From Cognatishimia sp. F0-27 (GTDB lineage Bacteria; Pseudomonadota; Alphaproteobacteria; Rhodobacterales; Rhodobacteraceae), in contig NZ_JAFMPQ010000003.1 in the NCBI RefSeq assembly GCF_020667845.1, positions 124,001 to 188,000 on the forward strand: a stretch of DNA of 64,000 bases. Direction: 5' to 3'. A model generated the notes under the pieces. That model worked only from the letters and a program-made list of their open reading frames with translations. It made no database searches and was not told the DNA's origin. Position numbers and translations under genes: made by a program. This document shows, piece after piece, positions 18,008 to 27,968 of the stretch. Position 1 is the first letter of the stretch. Every line of letters begins with the position of its first letter.

Positions 18008-18337
18008 ATGGCCATTATTTCTTGCCCATCTTGTGGGAACGATGTGTCGGAGAAGGCTTTCGACTGTCCGAAGTGTGGACATCCTTTAAGAAAACCAAAA
18101 CGCGGATTTTTCGGGGTGCTTATCAAATGGACCTTTATCCTATTCAATATTTTGATGTTGGTTTGGTTGGTCGGTGGAACTGGAGCAGCCGTTGATACGC
18201 AGGCCGGATTATCTGGAGCAGAACTTGCCGGAGCACAAATAGGCACCGGGATTGGAGTTGCACTGATCCTTTCCATTTGGGTGATCGGTGACATAATTCT
18301 TGGGCTTTTGGTCCTTTTTACGCGGCCCAAAAAGTGA
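18008..18337 (+). CDS. zinc-ribbon membrane protein inserted in the sdh operon
   Basis: 109 residues from ATG 18008. The N-terminus is a zinc ribbon with two CPxCG knuckles (CPSCGND and CPKCGHP), followed by a basic stretch (RKPKRG) and two hydrophobic helices (WTFILFNILMLVWLVGG and ALILSIWVIGDIILGLLVL). Small ribbon-plus-helix proteins of this kind are widespread but functionally vague. The gene is distinctly AT-richer than sdhD and sdhA around it. It probably travels with the next small gene, which begins 10 nt later. Confidence 0.8.
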   Translation: MAIISCPSCGNDVSEKAFDCPKCGHPLRKPKRGFFGVLIKWTFILFNILMLVWLVGGTGAAVDTQAGLSGAELAGAQIGTGIGVALILSIWVIGDIILGLLVLFTRPKK

Positions 18338-18347
18338 AGCAGAGACG

Positions 18348-18680
18348 ATGAAGCCAACACTCTCTTTGACCGCATTCATTCTCGTACTAAGCCATGTTCC
18401 TTCGTTCACGGCGGCTCAGTCCTTTGACAGTATGCAGAAGGCTCAGGAATTGGGTTCTTTGCTTGCTTCAGAAGAGTTCTGCCAGCTGCACTATAATCAA
18501 GATGCGATCGAAGTGTGGATAGACGGTAATACTGATGGGTCGGATATGGGATTTCCGAGTAAACTCCGCATGATGACTGATGGTGCCTCGTTCGACCTTC
18601 AGAGCATGAGCGAAAGCAGCAAAACCGCACACTGCCGAAGTATAGAGCGCACAGCTCGTCACTTTGGTTTTGTGGAATAA
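18348..18680 (+). CDS. small secreted protein in the sdh operon, function unknown
   Basis: 110 residues from ATG 18348. A signal peptide is clear (SLTAFILVLSHVPSFTAAQ, cleavage near residue 23). The mature protein has two cysteines (EEFCQLHY and KTAHCRSIE), suggesting one disulfide, and no motif I recognise. Base composition is AT-rich relative to the sdh genes. It sits 10 nt after the zinc-ribbon gene and 18 nt before sdhA, so it should be transcribed with the dehydrogenase. Either cargo or an accessory factor; the sequence does not decide. Confidence 0.75.
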   Translation: MKPTLSLTAFILVLSHVPSFTAAQSFDSMQKAQELGSLLASEEFCQLHYNQDAIEVWIDGNTDGSDMGFPSKLRMMTDGASFDLQSMSESSKTAHCRSIERTARHFGFVE

Positions 18681-18698
18681 GGTAAGGAAAGCAATCGA

Positions 18699-20501
18699 AT
18701 GGCTGCATATGAATACGAAAGCCACGACTACGACGTGGTTGTGGTGGGCGCGGGCGGCGCCGGTCTGCGCGCGACGCTGGGCATGGCCGAGCAGGGGTTG
18801 CGCACCGCTTGCGTGACCAAGGTTTTCCCGACCCGCTCGCACACCGTCGCCGCACAGGGCGGCATCGCCGCGTCGCTGTCCAACATGGGCCCCGACAACT
18901 GGCAGTGGCACATGTATGACACCGTCAAGGGCTCCGACTGGCTCGGCGATACAGACGCGATGGAATATCTCGCCCGCGAGGCCCCAAAGGCGGTCTACGA
19001 GCTTGAGCATTACGGCGTGCCGTTCAGCCGCACCGAAGAGGGAAAGATCTACCAGCGCCCCTTTGGCGGCCACACAACCGAGTTTGGCGAGGGCCCCCCG
19101 GTGCAACGCACCTGTGCCGCCGCCGACCGCACCGGCCACGCCATCCTGCACACGCTCTATGGCCAGTCGCTCAAGAACAACGCCGAATTCTACATCGAGT
19201 ATTTCGCCATCGACCTGCTGATGGAGGATGGTGAATGCAAAGGCGTGCTCTGCTGGAAACTCGATGACGGCACGATGCATGTGTTCAACGCCAAGATGGT
19301 CGTGCTCGCGACCGGCGGTTACGGGCGCGCCTATTTCTCGGCCACCTCCGCGCATACCTGCACCGGCGACGGCGGCGGCATGGTGGCGCGCGCGGGCCTG
19401 CCGCTCCAGGACATGGAATTTGTGCAGTTCCACCCCACGGGCATCTACGGCTCGGGCTGCCTCATCACCGAAGGCGCGCGCGGCGAGGGCGGCTATCTCA
19501 CAAATTCCGAGGGCGAGCGGTTCATGGAACGCTACGCGCCCAACTACAAGGATCTCGCGCCGCGCGATTATGTCTCGCGCTGCATGACGATGGAAATCCG
19601 CGAAGGCCGTGGTGTTGGCACGGGTGGGGATCACATCCACCTGAACCTCTCGCACCTGCCCAAAGAGGCGCTGGCCGAGCGTCTGCCGGGTATCTCGGAA
19701 AGCGCGCGCATCTTCGCCGGTGTCGATGTCACCAAGGAACCGATCCCGGTCCTGCCCACGGTGCACTACAACATGGGCGGCATCCCGACGAACTACTGGG
19801 GCGAGGTGCTCAACCCCTCCGAGGAAGACCCCAACGCCATCGTGCCGGGCCTTATGGCCGTGGGCGAGGCGGGCTGTGCCTCCGTGCACGGCGCGAACCG
19901 TCTGGGCTCCAACTCGCTCATCGACCTCGTGGTCTTTGGCCGGGCAGCAGCGATCCGCGCGGGCAAGGTGGTCGATCCCTCTACCGCCGTGCCCACCGCA
20001 CCCGTCTCCGAGATCGACAAGGCGTTTGACCGCTTCGACACGGTGCGCCATGCCGATGGCGCGTTGCCGACTGCGGAGCTGCGGCTGGAGATGCAAAAGA
20101 CCATGCAGGAAGACGCCGCCGTGTTCCGCACCTCCGAGACATTGGCGCAGGGTGTCAAGCGGATGACCGCCGTGGCCGAAAAGATGCGCGACATCAAGGT
20201 GACAGACCGCAGCCTGGTGTGGAATTCCGACCTGATGGAAACGCTGGAGCTGACCAACCTGATGCCCAATGCGCTTGCCACCATCGTCTCTGCCGAGGCG
20301 CGCAAGGAAAGCCGTGGCGCGCACGCGCATGAGGATTTCACCACGCGCGATGATGACAATTGGCGCGTCCATACGGTTGCGCGCGTCGATGACGCCGCCG
20401 TGCAGCTGACGCACCGTCCGGTCATCAAGGATCCGCTGACCGAGGAGTCGCAGGGCGGCATCTCGCTCAAGAAGATCGCGCCGAAAGAGCGCACGTTCTG
20501 A
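18699..20501 (+). CDS. sdhA: succinate dehydrogenase flavoprotein subunit
   Basis: Catalytic subunit that oxidises succinate to fumarate. At 600 residues it is full length. It has the dinucleotide-binding motif [11 protein letters not shown] near residue 15 and [10 protein letters not shown], whose His48 is the covalent FAD attachment site. The substrate-site region [22 protein letters not shown] and the FAD-domain end [19 protein letters not shown] follow. ATG 18699 has a GGTAAGGAAAG Shine-Dalgarno. The stop overlaps the start of a sulfotransferase-like gene (TGATG), which separates it from sdhB. Confidence 0.98.
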   Translation: MAAYEYESHDYDVVVVGAGGAGLRATLGMAEQGLRTACVTKVFPTRSHTVAAQGGIAASLSNMGPDNWQWHMYDTVKGSDWLGDTDAMEYLAREAPKAVYELEHYGVPFSRTEEGKIYQRPFGGHTTEFGEGPPVQRTCAAADRTGHAILHTLYGQSLKNNAEFYIEYFAIDLLMEDGECKGVLCWKLDDGTMHVFNAKMVVLATGGYGRAYFSATSAHTCTGDGGGMVARAGLPLQDMEFVQFHPTGIYGSGCLITEGARGEGGYLTNSEGERFMERYAPNYKDLAPRDYVSRCMTMEIREGRGVGTGGDHIHLNLSHLPKEALAERLPGISESARIFAGVDVTKEPIPVLPTVHYNMGGIPTNYWGEVLNPSEEDPNAIVPGLMAVGEAGCASVHGANRLGSNSLIDLVVFGRAAAIRAGKVVDPSTAVPTAPVSEIDKAFDRFDTVRHADGALPTAELRLEMQKTMQEDAAVFRTSETLAQGVKRMTAVAEKMRDIKVTDRSLVWNSDLMETLELTNLMPNALATIVSAEARKESRGAHAHEDFTTRDDDNWRVHTVARVDDAAVQLTHRPVIKDPLTEESQGGISLKKIAPKERTF

Positions 20502-21388
20502 TGGCGACCAAGGCGCAGCAGGCAACCAAGACAGTGTTCGTGCATGTCGGATTTCCGAAAACCGGCACCTCGACCTTTCAGGCCATGCTGCGCCATAATG
20601 CCGGGCGGCTTGCTGCCAGTGGCCTTGCCGTCGTGACAGACTCGCCCGAGCTGGTGGATTTTTCAAAGCAGGCGGGCCGCATCGGCAACCCGCGCCGCAA
20701 CGCGCTTGCCACCCGTCTGCACCTGCGACGCTCTGCACGGTCTCTCGCGGACAGCGTGGCCCGGCTCAGGGAGCCGCGTGTCCTTATCTCGCACGAAAAC
20801 CTGCCGGGTTGGCGCGTGAAGAACCTCTACAACACGCCGTTTCACAAAGGCCCCGTGAAGGCGATCTCCGCCGTCGAAAGCGCCTTTGGCGAGTGCCGCC
20901 TCACATGGATGCTGATGACCCGGGAGGCGGCGGCGCACCAACGCTCTGCCTACAAGTTCTTCTCAAGGCGGAAGGGCACGGCCGAGAGGTTCGAGGATTG
21001 GGTCGCCGCGATGGGACCGGCGGAAAATCTCGACCGGATGGTGGAGGACGCACGCGCCTATTGGGGCGAGAGGCTCATGGTCTTTCGCATGGAAGACGAA
21101 ATTGCCTCCGGTGATCGTTGGGGGCATGGCATGCTCCGGGCGATCGGGGTGCCCCAAGACGTGCTCGATACGCTGGAAGACGTGCCCGACGAAAAAGTCG
21201 GCCTTCCGCCCAGCTTGCTGCCCTTTGCCCATCGTATCAATGCGTTGGGCCTCGAAAAGCCACTGCGTCAGGCGCTCGTTGAAATGCTGCCTGAAGTGCG
21301 CGATGCCGTTCTGGAAGAACATCACCGCGCATCATCGAAAGACACAAATCCGCCCGCGTCTCCACACGCCGAGAGACGCCCGCAATGA
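20501..21388 (+). CDS. sulfotransferase-like P-loop protein between sdhA and sdhB
   Basis: 295 residues. The N-terminal [20 protein letters not shown] is a classic sulfotransferase 5'-phosphosulfate-binding loop of the PAPS-dependent fold. [15 protein letters not shown] around residue 145 may be the 3'-phosphate-binding Arg/Ser region. The rest is basic and helical, without signal peptide or membrane helix. It is translationally coupled to sdhA (TGATG) and lies 22 nt before sdhB, so it is co-transcribed with complex II. No link between sulfation and complex II is known to me; the acceptor is unknown. It could be a cargo gene or a diverged non-catalytic member. Confidence 0.8.
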   Translation: MATKAQQATKTVFVHVGFPKTGTSTFQAMLRHNAGRLAASGLAVVTDSPELVDFSKQAGRIGNPRRNALATRLHLRRSARSLADSVARLREPRVLISHENLPGWRVKNLYNTPFHKGPVKAISAVESAFGECRLTWMLMTREAAAHQRSAYKFFSRRKGTAERFEDWVAAMGPAENLDRMVEDARAYWGERLMVFRMEDEIASGDRWGHGMLRAIGVPQDVLDTLEDVPDEKVGLPPSLLPFAHRINALGLEKPLRQALVEMLPEVRDAVLEEHHRASSKDTNPPASPHAERRPQ

Positions 21389-21410
21389 TCGTTTAGCGAA
21401 AGGCTCCGAC

Positions 21411-22190
21411 ATGGTTCAATTCACACTGCCCAAGAATTCCACCGTGCGCACCGGCAAGACCTGGCCGAAGCCGCAAGGCGCGAACAACATCCGCAAGTTC
21501 CAGATCTATCGCTGGAACCCGGATGACGGGGAAAACCCGCGGGTCGACACCTATTGGGTCGATATGGACAGCTGCGGGCCGATGGTTCTTGACGCGCTGA
21601 TCAAGATCAAGACGGAAATCGACCCGACGCTGACCTTCCGCCGCTCCTGCCGGGAGGGGATCTGTGGGTCCTGCGCGATGAATATCGACGGGATCAACAC
21701 GCTGGCCTGCATCTACGGTCTCGACGAGATCAAGGGCGATATCAAGATCTACCCGCTGCCGCACATGCCGGTGGTCAAGGATCTCATTCCCGATCTCACC
21801 CACTTCTACGCTCAGCATGCGAGCATCATGCCCTGGCTGGAAACCAAGACCAACCGGCCCGCAAAAGAGTGGCGCCAATCCATTGAGGACCGCAAGAAGC
21901 TCGACGGGCTCTATGAATGCGTGATGTGCGCGTCCTGCTCCACGTCCTGCCCGTCCTACTGGTGGAACGGCGATCGCTACCTCGGACCGGCGGCGCTGCT
22001 GCATGCGTATCGCTGGATCATCGACAGCCGCGATGAGGCAACGGGCGAGCGTCTCGACGAGCTCGAGGATCCGTTCAAGCTCTATCGCTGCCACACGATC
22101 ATGAACTGCGCGCGGACCTGCCCGAAAGGTCTCAACCCCGCGCTCGCGATTGCCGAGATCAAGAAGATGATGGTGGATCGCGCCGTTTGA
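21411..22190 (+). CDS. sdhB: succinate dehydrogenase iron-sulfur subunit
   Basis: 259 residues from ATG 21411. It carries electrons from SdhA FAD to quinone through three clusters, all with ligands visible: the 2Fe-2S ferredoxin domain ([10 protein letters not shown] with a later Cys in NTLAC), the 4Fe-4S motif [11 protein letters not shown], and the 3Fe-4S motif [14 protein letters not shown]. The longer open frame upstream is out-of-frame sequence of the preceding gene. The stop overlaps a following small ORF at TTGA. Confidence 0.98.
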   Translation: MVQFTLPKNSTVRTGKTWPKPQGANNIRKFQIYRWNPDDGENPRVDTYWVDMDSCGPMVLDALIKIKTEIDPTLTFRRSCREGICGSCAMNIDGINTLACIYGLDEIKGDIKIYPLPHMPVVKDLIPDLTHFYAQHASIMPWLETKTNRPAKEWRQSIEDRKKLDGLYECVMCASCSTSCPSYWWNGDRYLGPAALLHAYRWIIDSRDEATGERLDELEDPFKLYRCHTIMNCARTCPKGLNPALAIAEIKKMMVDRAV

Positions 22191-22456
22191 CGGAAAAATG
22201 GAACAATCCGGACGAGCTTGAAACGCTCCTCAAGACCTGTTCGGCGCGGATGCATTACGTCAACCGCGTCGCAGGCGGCGAGAGCAAATACTTCTGGTGG
22301 TATGCAGAGCTGATCCGTGCGGCGTCCAAACTGGCCCAAAATCTCGACGATCCCGATATCCGGGCTGATTTCGGAGATGGCTACAAACAAGGCCGCGTCG
22401 CGGATCCGAAGGCGGAGATCCTCGCACTGCTGGCGCAGCAAATGCGAGATCGCTGA
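22187..22456 (+). CDS. small conserved-looking protein at the end of the sdh operon
   Basis: 89 residues if read from the TTG at 22187, which overlaps the sdhB stop (TTGA); an ATG at codon 22 is a poorer alternative. It is rich in aromatic and charged residues ([46 protein letters not shown] in two parts), looks soluble and helical, and has no signal peptide or metal motif. I do not recognise it. The overlap with sdhB implies translational coupling. Confidence 0.65.
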   Translation: MTEKWNNPDELETLLKTCSARMHYVNRVAGGESKYFWWYAELIRAASKLAQNLDDPDIRADFGDGYKQGRVADPKAEILALLAQQMRDR

Positions 22457-22472
22457 GGCGCGAGAAAGCCGG

Positions 22473-22501
22473 GCCCGGGCCCGTGCTGCGGGCTGCCGGG
22501 C
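22473..22501. terminator. strong hairpin between the sdh operon and a convergent gene
   Basis: Outer stem GCCCGG/CCGGGC and inner stem GCCCG/CGGGC with a TGCTG loop and a 2-nt bulge, placed in the 68-nt gap between converging genes. There is no T-run, so intrinsic termination is likely but not certain. Confidence 0.5.
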
Positions 22502-22524
22502 ATGGCGAGAGATGACGCGCGTGG

Positions 22525-23250
22525 TTATCGCGGGTCGGCGATGGCAAAAACCACGGTGACCGCCGCATAGGCCTCGATCTCGCCAGCCTCGATAGGCACG
22601 CTCGACGCCGCGTCGGCGATAAACGCGCGTTCGGCCATTCTTGGCTGCGGCTCGCCCGAGGCCGGAATATCCGAGATTTGCACCACCGGACCAAGCGGCA
22701 CGTCTGCGGCATCGGCATAGAGCTTGGCTCGAGCCAGCGCGTCGGCGACCGCAAGCCGCCGCGCCTTGTTTTCGAGTGGTGAGGGGTCCTGCAGGCCAAA
22801 GTGAAGCCCTTGCAGGCGGTTGGCGCCCTGATCCAGCACGTCCGCCAGCACGCGGCCGACCAGATCGAGGTCGCGCAGCCGCACTGTCAGCGTATTGCGC
22901 GCCTCGAATCCAATCGATACCGGCGCGCCACGATCCTGATCGAAGCGTTCGCGCTCGGTCAGCATCAGGTTGGCGGTTTGCATGTCCCTCCCGGCGACCC
23001 CGAGCGCTTCAAGCTGGGCGATGATGCTGCGCAAGGCGGCAGAGGTTGCATCCATCGCCGCAACGGCATCCTTGTCCACATGCACCGCGCCCAGCGTGAT
23101 CGTGGCCATGTCCGGACTGGCCGAGACCCGTGCCTCGCCGCGCACGGAGATCGTGCCCGCAGCGGCCGTTTCGGCGTGGACGGGATCGGACAGGAGCGCC
23201 AGCGCAAGCCCGGTTGCCAGCGCCGCGCGCGAGACCTGCGCCTGTGCCAT
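22525..23250 (-). CDS. SIMPL-domain (DUF541) periplasmic protein
   Basis: 241 residues from the ATG at 23250, giving a normal signal peptide (SRAALATGLALALLSDPVHAE). An ATG at 23331 with GGGGAG upstream is an alternative that would add 27 residues. The SIMPL pattern is visible: GTISVRGEARVSASPDMATITLGA at the start, the helix-rich middle, LTVRLRDLDLVGRVLADVLDQGANRL, and KARRLAVADALARAKLYADAADVPLG near the end. SIMPL/YggE proteins are periplasmic, implicated in oxidative-stress phenotypes, with no known reaction. It converges on the sdh operon. Confidence 0.88.
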   Translation of the reverse strand: MAQAQVSRAALATGLALALLSDPVHAETAAAGTISVRGEARVSASPDMATITLGAVHVDKDAVAAMDATSAALRSIIAQLEALGVAGRDMQTANLMLTERERFDQDRGAPVSIGFEARNTLTVRLRDLDLVGRVLADVLDQGANRLQGLHFGLQDPSPLENKARRLAVADALARAKLYADAADVPLGPVVQISDIPASGEPQPRMAERAFIADAASSVPIEAGEIEAYAAVTVVFAIADPR

Positions 23251-23526
23251 GCGGGCGGTCTCGCGCAGTCTCGCAAACACCCCGTGGCACCGGGATTGGC
23301 GGTTGATTTGCAGCATAGCCGATGTCGCCATGAGGGCACTCCCCGGTTGATCCGTGCGCGCCGGCTTGCACCGGCCGACGCAGATCCTATCTTTGCCTGA
23401 AGGGGCATGCGCAGCAAGTCCTTGTCCGACGCGGTTTTCTTTGCGTCGGCAGCAACTTGCCCTTACACTGGCAGCAAGGGGGCACCGGACTCCCCTCTGA
23501 CGCGGCAGACTGCTAACAAGGCGCTC

Positions 23527-26500
23527 ATGAAGCTGAATTTCGCACTCTCCCTGTCTTTCGACGGCATCCAGTTCCTGCGGCGTATGCCGAAAGGCTGGGC
23601 CATTCTTGACGAGATCACCCTCGACCCCGAGAGTCTCGACGAGGGCATGCAGCGCCTGAAGAGCCGCGCCACCGGGCTGCATCCAAATGCCAATCGGCTG
23701 GGCCTCATCATTCCAAACGCCCAGATTCGCTACCTGTCGATTCCGGCCCCGGCGTCGGATGCCCCCGAGGTGGTCACGCAGGCGGTCGAAGCCGCGCTTG
23801 ACGGCGCGACACCCTATGCCGTGTCGGAGCTTGTGCACGACCACGAGATTGCCGGCGGCACGATGCATGTGGCCGCTGTGGCGCGTGAAACGCTGGAAGA
23901 GGCGGAAGGCTTTGCCAAGGCGCACGGGTTCCTGCCGCAAGCCCATCTGGCCATCGCGCCGGACAACGCGTTTCAGGGTGCCGTGTTCTTCGGTGCGGCC
24001 GAAGACTGGAGCGGAAAGCCGCCCGAGCGGCCACGCAGCGCCATTGTGGCCATTCCTGCGGACGAGGCGGCGCTGACGCCGACCAAGCTGGCTCTGGAGC
24101 AGGCCGCGCGATCGGATGCCGCGGACCAGACCGCCGAGGATAGCGCGGACCCTGCTGATCTGGAGGCTACTGGCCCGGAGCCGCAAACCGAAGCGCAGAC
24201 GCCCGAGGCGCCAACGACCGCGGTTCCAGACGCGGAACCGCGCGGATTTACGGAGGCCGAGGGGTCTCTCTCTGAGCCGAGCCAGACTTCCGGGTCGGAT
24301 ATCGCGGTGCAGGACCCGCCCGGGGCGAGCCCTGATCGGTCGGACACGGGCGCCACCGCTGTCGGCGCCGGGACCGGAGAGCAGGAAGAGGTGTCGGGCC
24401 TTGATGATGCGTCCGGCGCGGATGCGTCATCGAAGGCACAGCGCGGGGACTCCGCAGCCGGGCCGGCACACACAGGTGAGCCGACGTCCGCAGATTTCCG
24501 GCCTGCCGAAACCGAGCCCGCCGCAACGGAACCACCCGCAACCGAAGCCCCCGCAACCGAAGCCCCCGCAATCACAGCCGATGAATCCGAAGCCCCCGCA
24601 ACCGAAGCCCCGGCAATCACAGCCGATGAATCCGACCCCAAAGCATCCAAGCCCGAAGAAGCCCGGATAGCGGGGTCAGCCTTGTCCGAGGGCGCGCCCG
24701 TCTCGGGGTCGGAACAGAAAGACAAAGGCGATCTCCCGGCGCCGCCGGCCGTCGATCTGGCAGCCGCGCGCACGAGTGGCGGGAAAACCGATGAGACCCT
24801 CGCCAAAGAGGCGTTCTCCGCTCTCGAAGAGGCACGCGGCCCCAAGGACGCGCCAAATTCTGAGCGCGATGGCAGCGCGCTCTTCGTGGCAGAGACCGGT
24901 GCCCCGGAAACCGATCTCGAAGAAACGGACATCAGTTTCGAGGATGTCTACGAAGCGGTGCCAGACCCGCTGTCGGCCCCAGTGTCCCCACCCGAGGACG
25001 GTTCGGCCAAAACACAGGGTGATGACGCGGATAATGACGCAAGGACTGAGGCAAAAGACGCGGAGGAGGGGACAGAGGCCGAGCAGGCGATAAAGCCGAC
25101 CTTCTCCACCATTCGCGCAACCCGCGAGCCGGGTCGCGATCGGGCAATCCCCCGCGCGCCCCGGCCGTTCCGGCTTGGCGCAAAGCCAGACGAAACCGCC
25201 GACAAGGGCACGGAAACAACCGCAGGCGTGACCAGTGGCGGGATCGAACCCGCAGCCCCCAAGGCACGGAAATCCTTGCTGGAACGCTCCGGTGGGCTGT
25301 TCAGCAGAGGGGGCACGTCACAAGCCAAGGCAGACCCGCGCGCCGAAGCGCCGCCTCCGCCGGACCGTGTGCCCGTATCGCCTCCGCACCCGGCGCATGC
25401 GCTGCGTCAGAAGGTGGCGCAGGCCCGCAATCTGGGCCGCCGCACCGGGCCGGAGGAAGATAAAACCGGGGCTCAACGGAGCGCGCCAAAAGACGGACCC
25501 ACCGTTGCGAAACCGATCGTGGCAACGCCGAAAGCCCCGACGGTCAAAACGCCCTTGGCAACCGCGGCAGGGGGCGACACCAAGCAACCGGATGCCCTGA
25601 TTGCAAAGGCGTCCCTGCGTCCGGGCGCGGCTGATGACTCCTCAAGCGCGGCACCGAGCCTCACGGCAACCGGTGGGGCCGCCGCGATCGCAAGCTTCGT
25701 GGACGATCCGGACAATGAGCGCGAGCGCATGACGGTCTTTGGTGCGCGGGGCCGGGATCGGGTGGGGGGCAAACCGCGTTTCCTCGGGTTGATGCTGACA
25801 GCCGGGTTGCTTCTGTTTCTTGCCGGCGTCGCGGCTTGGGCCTCGGTATTCCTCGACAACGGTCTTGCGCGGTTCTTCCGCTCAGAGCCCGAAGTTGAAG
25901 CGGTGGCGCAACTGCCGGACGTGCGTGAGACGGCCCCCGTGGCGCTGAGCAGTCCAGAGGAGACGCCCGAGGACGCCACGCTTGACGCTGTGACCGAGGC
26001 AGATGGGTCCGGTGCCGCCGAAGAAGCAGAAGACACGTTGATTGCCGCGCTTGACGAGGCGGCCGACGCAATGCCCAATGCCCGGCCCGGCCTTGATGCC
26101 CGGCCCGGGCTTGCGGAGCCGGTCCAACGCGAAGCGCTGTCGCCCGAGCAGGCCGCGGCCACCTATGCCGCGACGGGGATCTGGCAACGCGCTCCCGCTG
26201 CGCCGCTGAACCTGCCGACAGGCGGTGTCGATGATGTCTATGTCGCGTCGATCGATCCGGATGTGCAGCAGTTTGACGCCGTCGCTCTGCCCCAAGCGGT
26301 TGAAATTGCGCCGGAAGCAGGGCTTGAGGACCCCGGGTTGCCTCCGCCTGCCGGGATGCTGTTCGATTTCGACGCCCGCGGTCTTGTGCGCGCCACGCCG
26401 GAGGGCGCTTTGTCGCCGGAAGGCTTGCGGATCTACACGGGGCGTCCGCCAGTGACCCCGCCATTGCGCCAGCCGCAAGCCACGCCGGATCCGGATGGCG

Positions 26501-27111
26501 AAGACGGGGCGGATGCCGGGGCTTTGGGCGATCCGGCGCTGCGCGACAAGCGGCCCGAGGCGCGCCCGTCCGATCTCGTCGAGCAGTATGAACGCGCCGA
26601 ATTGCAGGGCATCTCGCGGAGCGAACTTGCGGCTTTCCGTCCGGTCATGCGCCCGGTGACGGCGCAGGAAGAAGCCGCGCGCAACGCACCGCAGGCAACC
26701 GAACAGGCGGTGGTCGCGTCGCTGCCTCCGGTCACCCGGCCCCGCAACATGCAGGCCATCGTCGAGCGCGCCCGCGCGCGCGCGGAAGCCAACCCGGCTC
26801 CGGTACAAACAGCCTCTGCTGTGACTGCCGCCGCCGCGCCGCGCGTGGTTCAGCCGCGTTTGCCAAGCAGCGCATCGGTTGCGCGGTCCGCGACGGTGCG
26901 CAATGCCATCAACCTGAACCGGATCAGCCTGATCGGCGTCTATGGCACGCAATCCAATCGCCGGGCGTTGGTGCGGATGCCGAACGGCCGGTATGTGAAG
27001 GTCAAGGTGGGCGATACGCTCGACGGGGGGCGGGTGCAGTCCATCAACACCTCCGAGCTGCGCTACCGCAAGGGCAGCAGAAGCCTGTCCCTCAAGATGC
27101 CGCGCGGATAG
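23527..27111 (+). CDS. large single-span protein with GspL/PilM-like N-terminus and GspC/PilP-like C-terminus
   Basis: 1194 residues from ATG 23527. Residues 1-190 look like a compact folded domain (ALSLSFDGIQFLRR, PNANRLGLIIPNAQIRYLSI, ALDGATPYAVSELVHDHE) reminiscent of the actin-like cytoplasmic part of GspL/PilM. Residues about 190-750 are acidic, Pro/Ala/Glu-rich and disordered, including a 15-residue tandem repeat near 343-372. A single membrane helix lies at about 753-775. Another low-complexity tail follows, then a small C-terminal domain (about 1125-1194) with NRISLIGVYGTQSNRRALVR and GDTLDGGRVQSINTSELRYR, which resembles the periplasmic HR/PilP domain. The family likeness is by eye only. 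Homologues are sometimes mis-annotated as initiation factor IF-2 because of the low complexity. Confidence 0.7.
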   Translation: MKLNFALSLSFDGIQFLRRMPKGWAILDEITLDPESLDEGMQRLKSRATGLHPNANRLGLIIPNAQIRYLSIPAPASDAPEVVTQAVEAALDGATPYAVSELVHDHEIAGGTMHVAAVARETLEEAEGFAKAHGFLPQAHLAIAPDNAFQGAVFFGAAEDWSGKPPERPRSAIVAIPADEAALTPTKLALEQAARSDAADQTAEDSADPADLEATGPEPQTEAQTPEAPTTAVPDAEPRGFTEAEGSLSEPSQTSGSDIAVQDPPGASPDRSDTGATAVGAGTGEQEEVSGLDDASGADASSKAQRGDSAAGPAHTGEPTSADFRPAETEPAATEPPATEAPATEAPAITADESEAPATEAPAITADESDPKASKPEEARIAGSALSEGAPVSGSEQKDKGDLPAPPAVDLAAARTSGGKTDETLAKEAFSALEEARGPKDAPNSERDGSALFVAETGAPETDLEETDISFEDVYEAVPDPLSAPVSPPEDGSAKTQGDDADNDARTEAKDAEEGTEAEQAIKPTFSTIRATREPGRDRAIPRAPRPFRLGAKPDETADKGTETTAGVTSGGIEPAAPKARKSLLERSGGLFSRGGTSQAKADPRAEAPPPPDRVPVSPPHPAHALRQKVAQARNLGRRTGPEEDKTGAQRSAPKDGPTVAKPIVATPKAPTVKTPLATAAGGDTKQPDALIAKASLRPGAADDSSSAAPSLTATGGAAAIASFVDDPDNERERMTVFGARGRDRVGGKPRFLGLMLTAGLLLFLAGVAAWASVFLDNGLARFFRSEPEVEAVAQLPDVRETAPVALSSPEETPEDATLDAVTEADGSGAAEEAEDTLIAALDEAADAMPNARPGLDARPGLAEPVQREALSPEQAAATYAATGIWQRAPAAPLNLPTGGVDDVYVASIDPDVQQFDAVALPQAVEIAPEAGLEDPGLPPPAGMLFDFDARGLVRATPEGALSPEGLRIYTGRPPVTPPLRQPQATPDPDGEDGADAGALGDPALRDKRPEARPSDLVEQYERAELQGISRSELAAFRPVMRPVTAQEEAARNAPQATEQAVVASLPPVTRPRNMQAIVERARARAEANPAPVQTASAVTAAAAPRVVQPRLPSSASVARSATVRNAINLNRISLIGVYGTQSNRRALVRMPNGRYVKVKVGDTLDGGRVQSINTSELRYRKGSRSLSLKMPRG
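24553..24636 (+). repeat. 45-bp tandem repeat within the large low-complexity gene
   Basis: Two near-identical copies starting at 24553 and 24598, each encoding ATEAPAITADESEAP or its close variant, with a degenerate further unit upstream. The multiple of three keeps the frame open. Confidence 0.85.
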
Positions 27112-27968
27112 CGCCATTGTGGGCCTGACGCCCCGCTGGGCTCGGGGTAAAACCGCGCTGCACAATCCATGCACATGTCATGCACATCGCATGCGCATGA
27201 ATGCGCAAAGGCGCGTGGGATGGTTCGGGCGTTTGAACCGTCTGACCGCGCGTTGAATGCCGGTGAAAGCCCCTGCGGACCGGTCAACGCGAAAGCGCCT
27301 TGACCGGGAGATGTGCGGCCCGTTGGGCTGTTTGGCACCTCCCGACAATTTAGCCGTGGCGGTCTGGGCGCTGGGCGCTGGGCGCGATCGTCTGTGTGGT
27401 CACAGGGTGGCGTCTCTATCTGGCGGGCGCTTGCGCCGCGCTGCGGTGGTCGGGCGGATCGCCGCCCGGGGGCGGGACTTGGTCGTGAGATCCCCGACCT
27501 GATGCGGCGATTGGGGGCGTGCTGCAAAGAGTGGGGTGGCCTCCCGCGCGCGAGGTGATCCTGTGATACCCTCCACCGCGGATATGGTGCGGGACAATCC
27601 CGTTGACGGCGCCGTGATGGCAGGGCGCCCCCGGGGCGCTCCTGTGATCCGAGGCAGGTGCTCCAACGCGCTTGTGGTCGGGTTGACACCTGGATGGATA
27701 GGGCGGGATGGGGCAGAGCCGGGGGGCGCAGCCGGGCGGCGCGGACTCCTGTGTCAGTCCTGCGATCTGACCGATGGCGCGAGCAGCGGTCAGACGAAGA
27801 CCGTGCTGCCGGCCCCGATGCAGTTCGCTCACGTCCCGCTGCGATGTCCACAAAGACGCGGCACGGGGCGCAGGTTTGGACACGTGGGCGCGCGCCAGTC
27901 ATTGGTTGACCGGCGCACGCGGTTTTGGCTGCAAGACGCCGGCCCGGCGCCTTGCGAGAGGACCCCAA
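27112..27968. other. 857-nt convergent intergenic region without a supported gene
   Basis: Between the end of the large plus-strand gene and the stop of metY. Several ORFs cross it but all look like GC-rich noise (Arg/Pro/Gly-rich, no domain, no ribosome-binding site). Repeated catgcacat/catgcgcat words occur at 27168-27205. A GCGCCGG/CCGGCG inverted repeat near 27932-27956 may end metY transcripts. Confidence 0.45.

Noticed and set aside
27168..27205. catgcacat repeat as a replication or regulator site
   Set aside because: Too short and irregular, with no partner gene pattern; may be chance.
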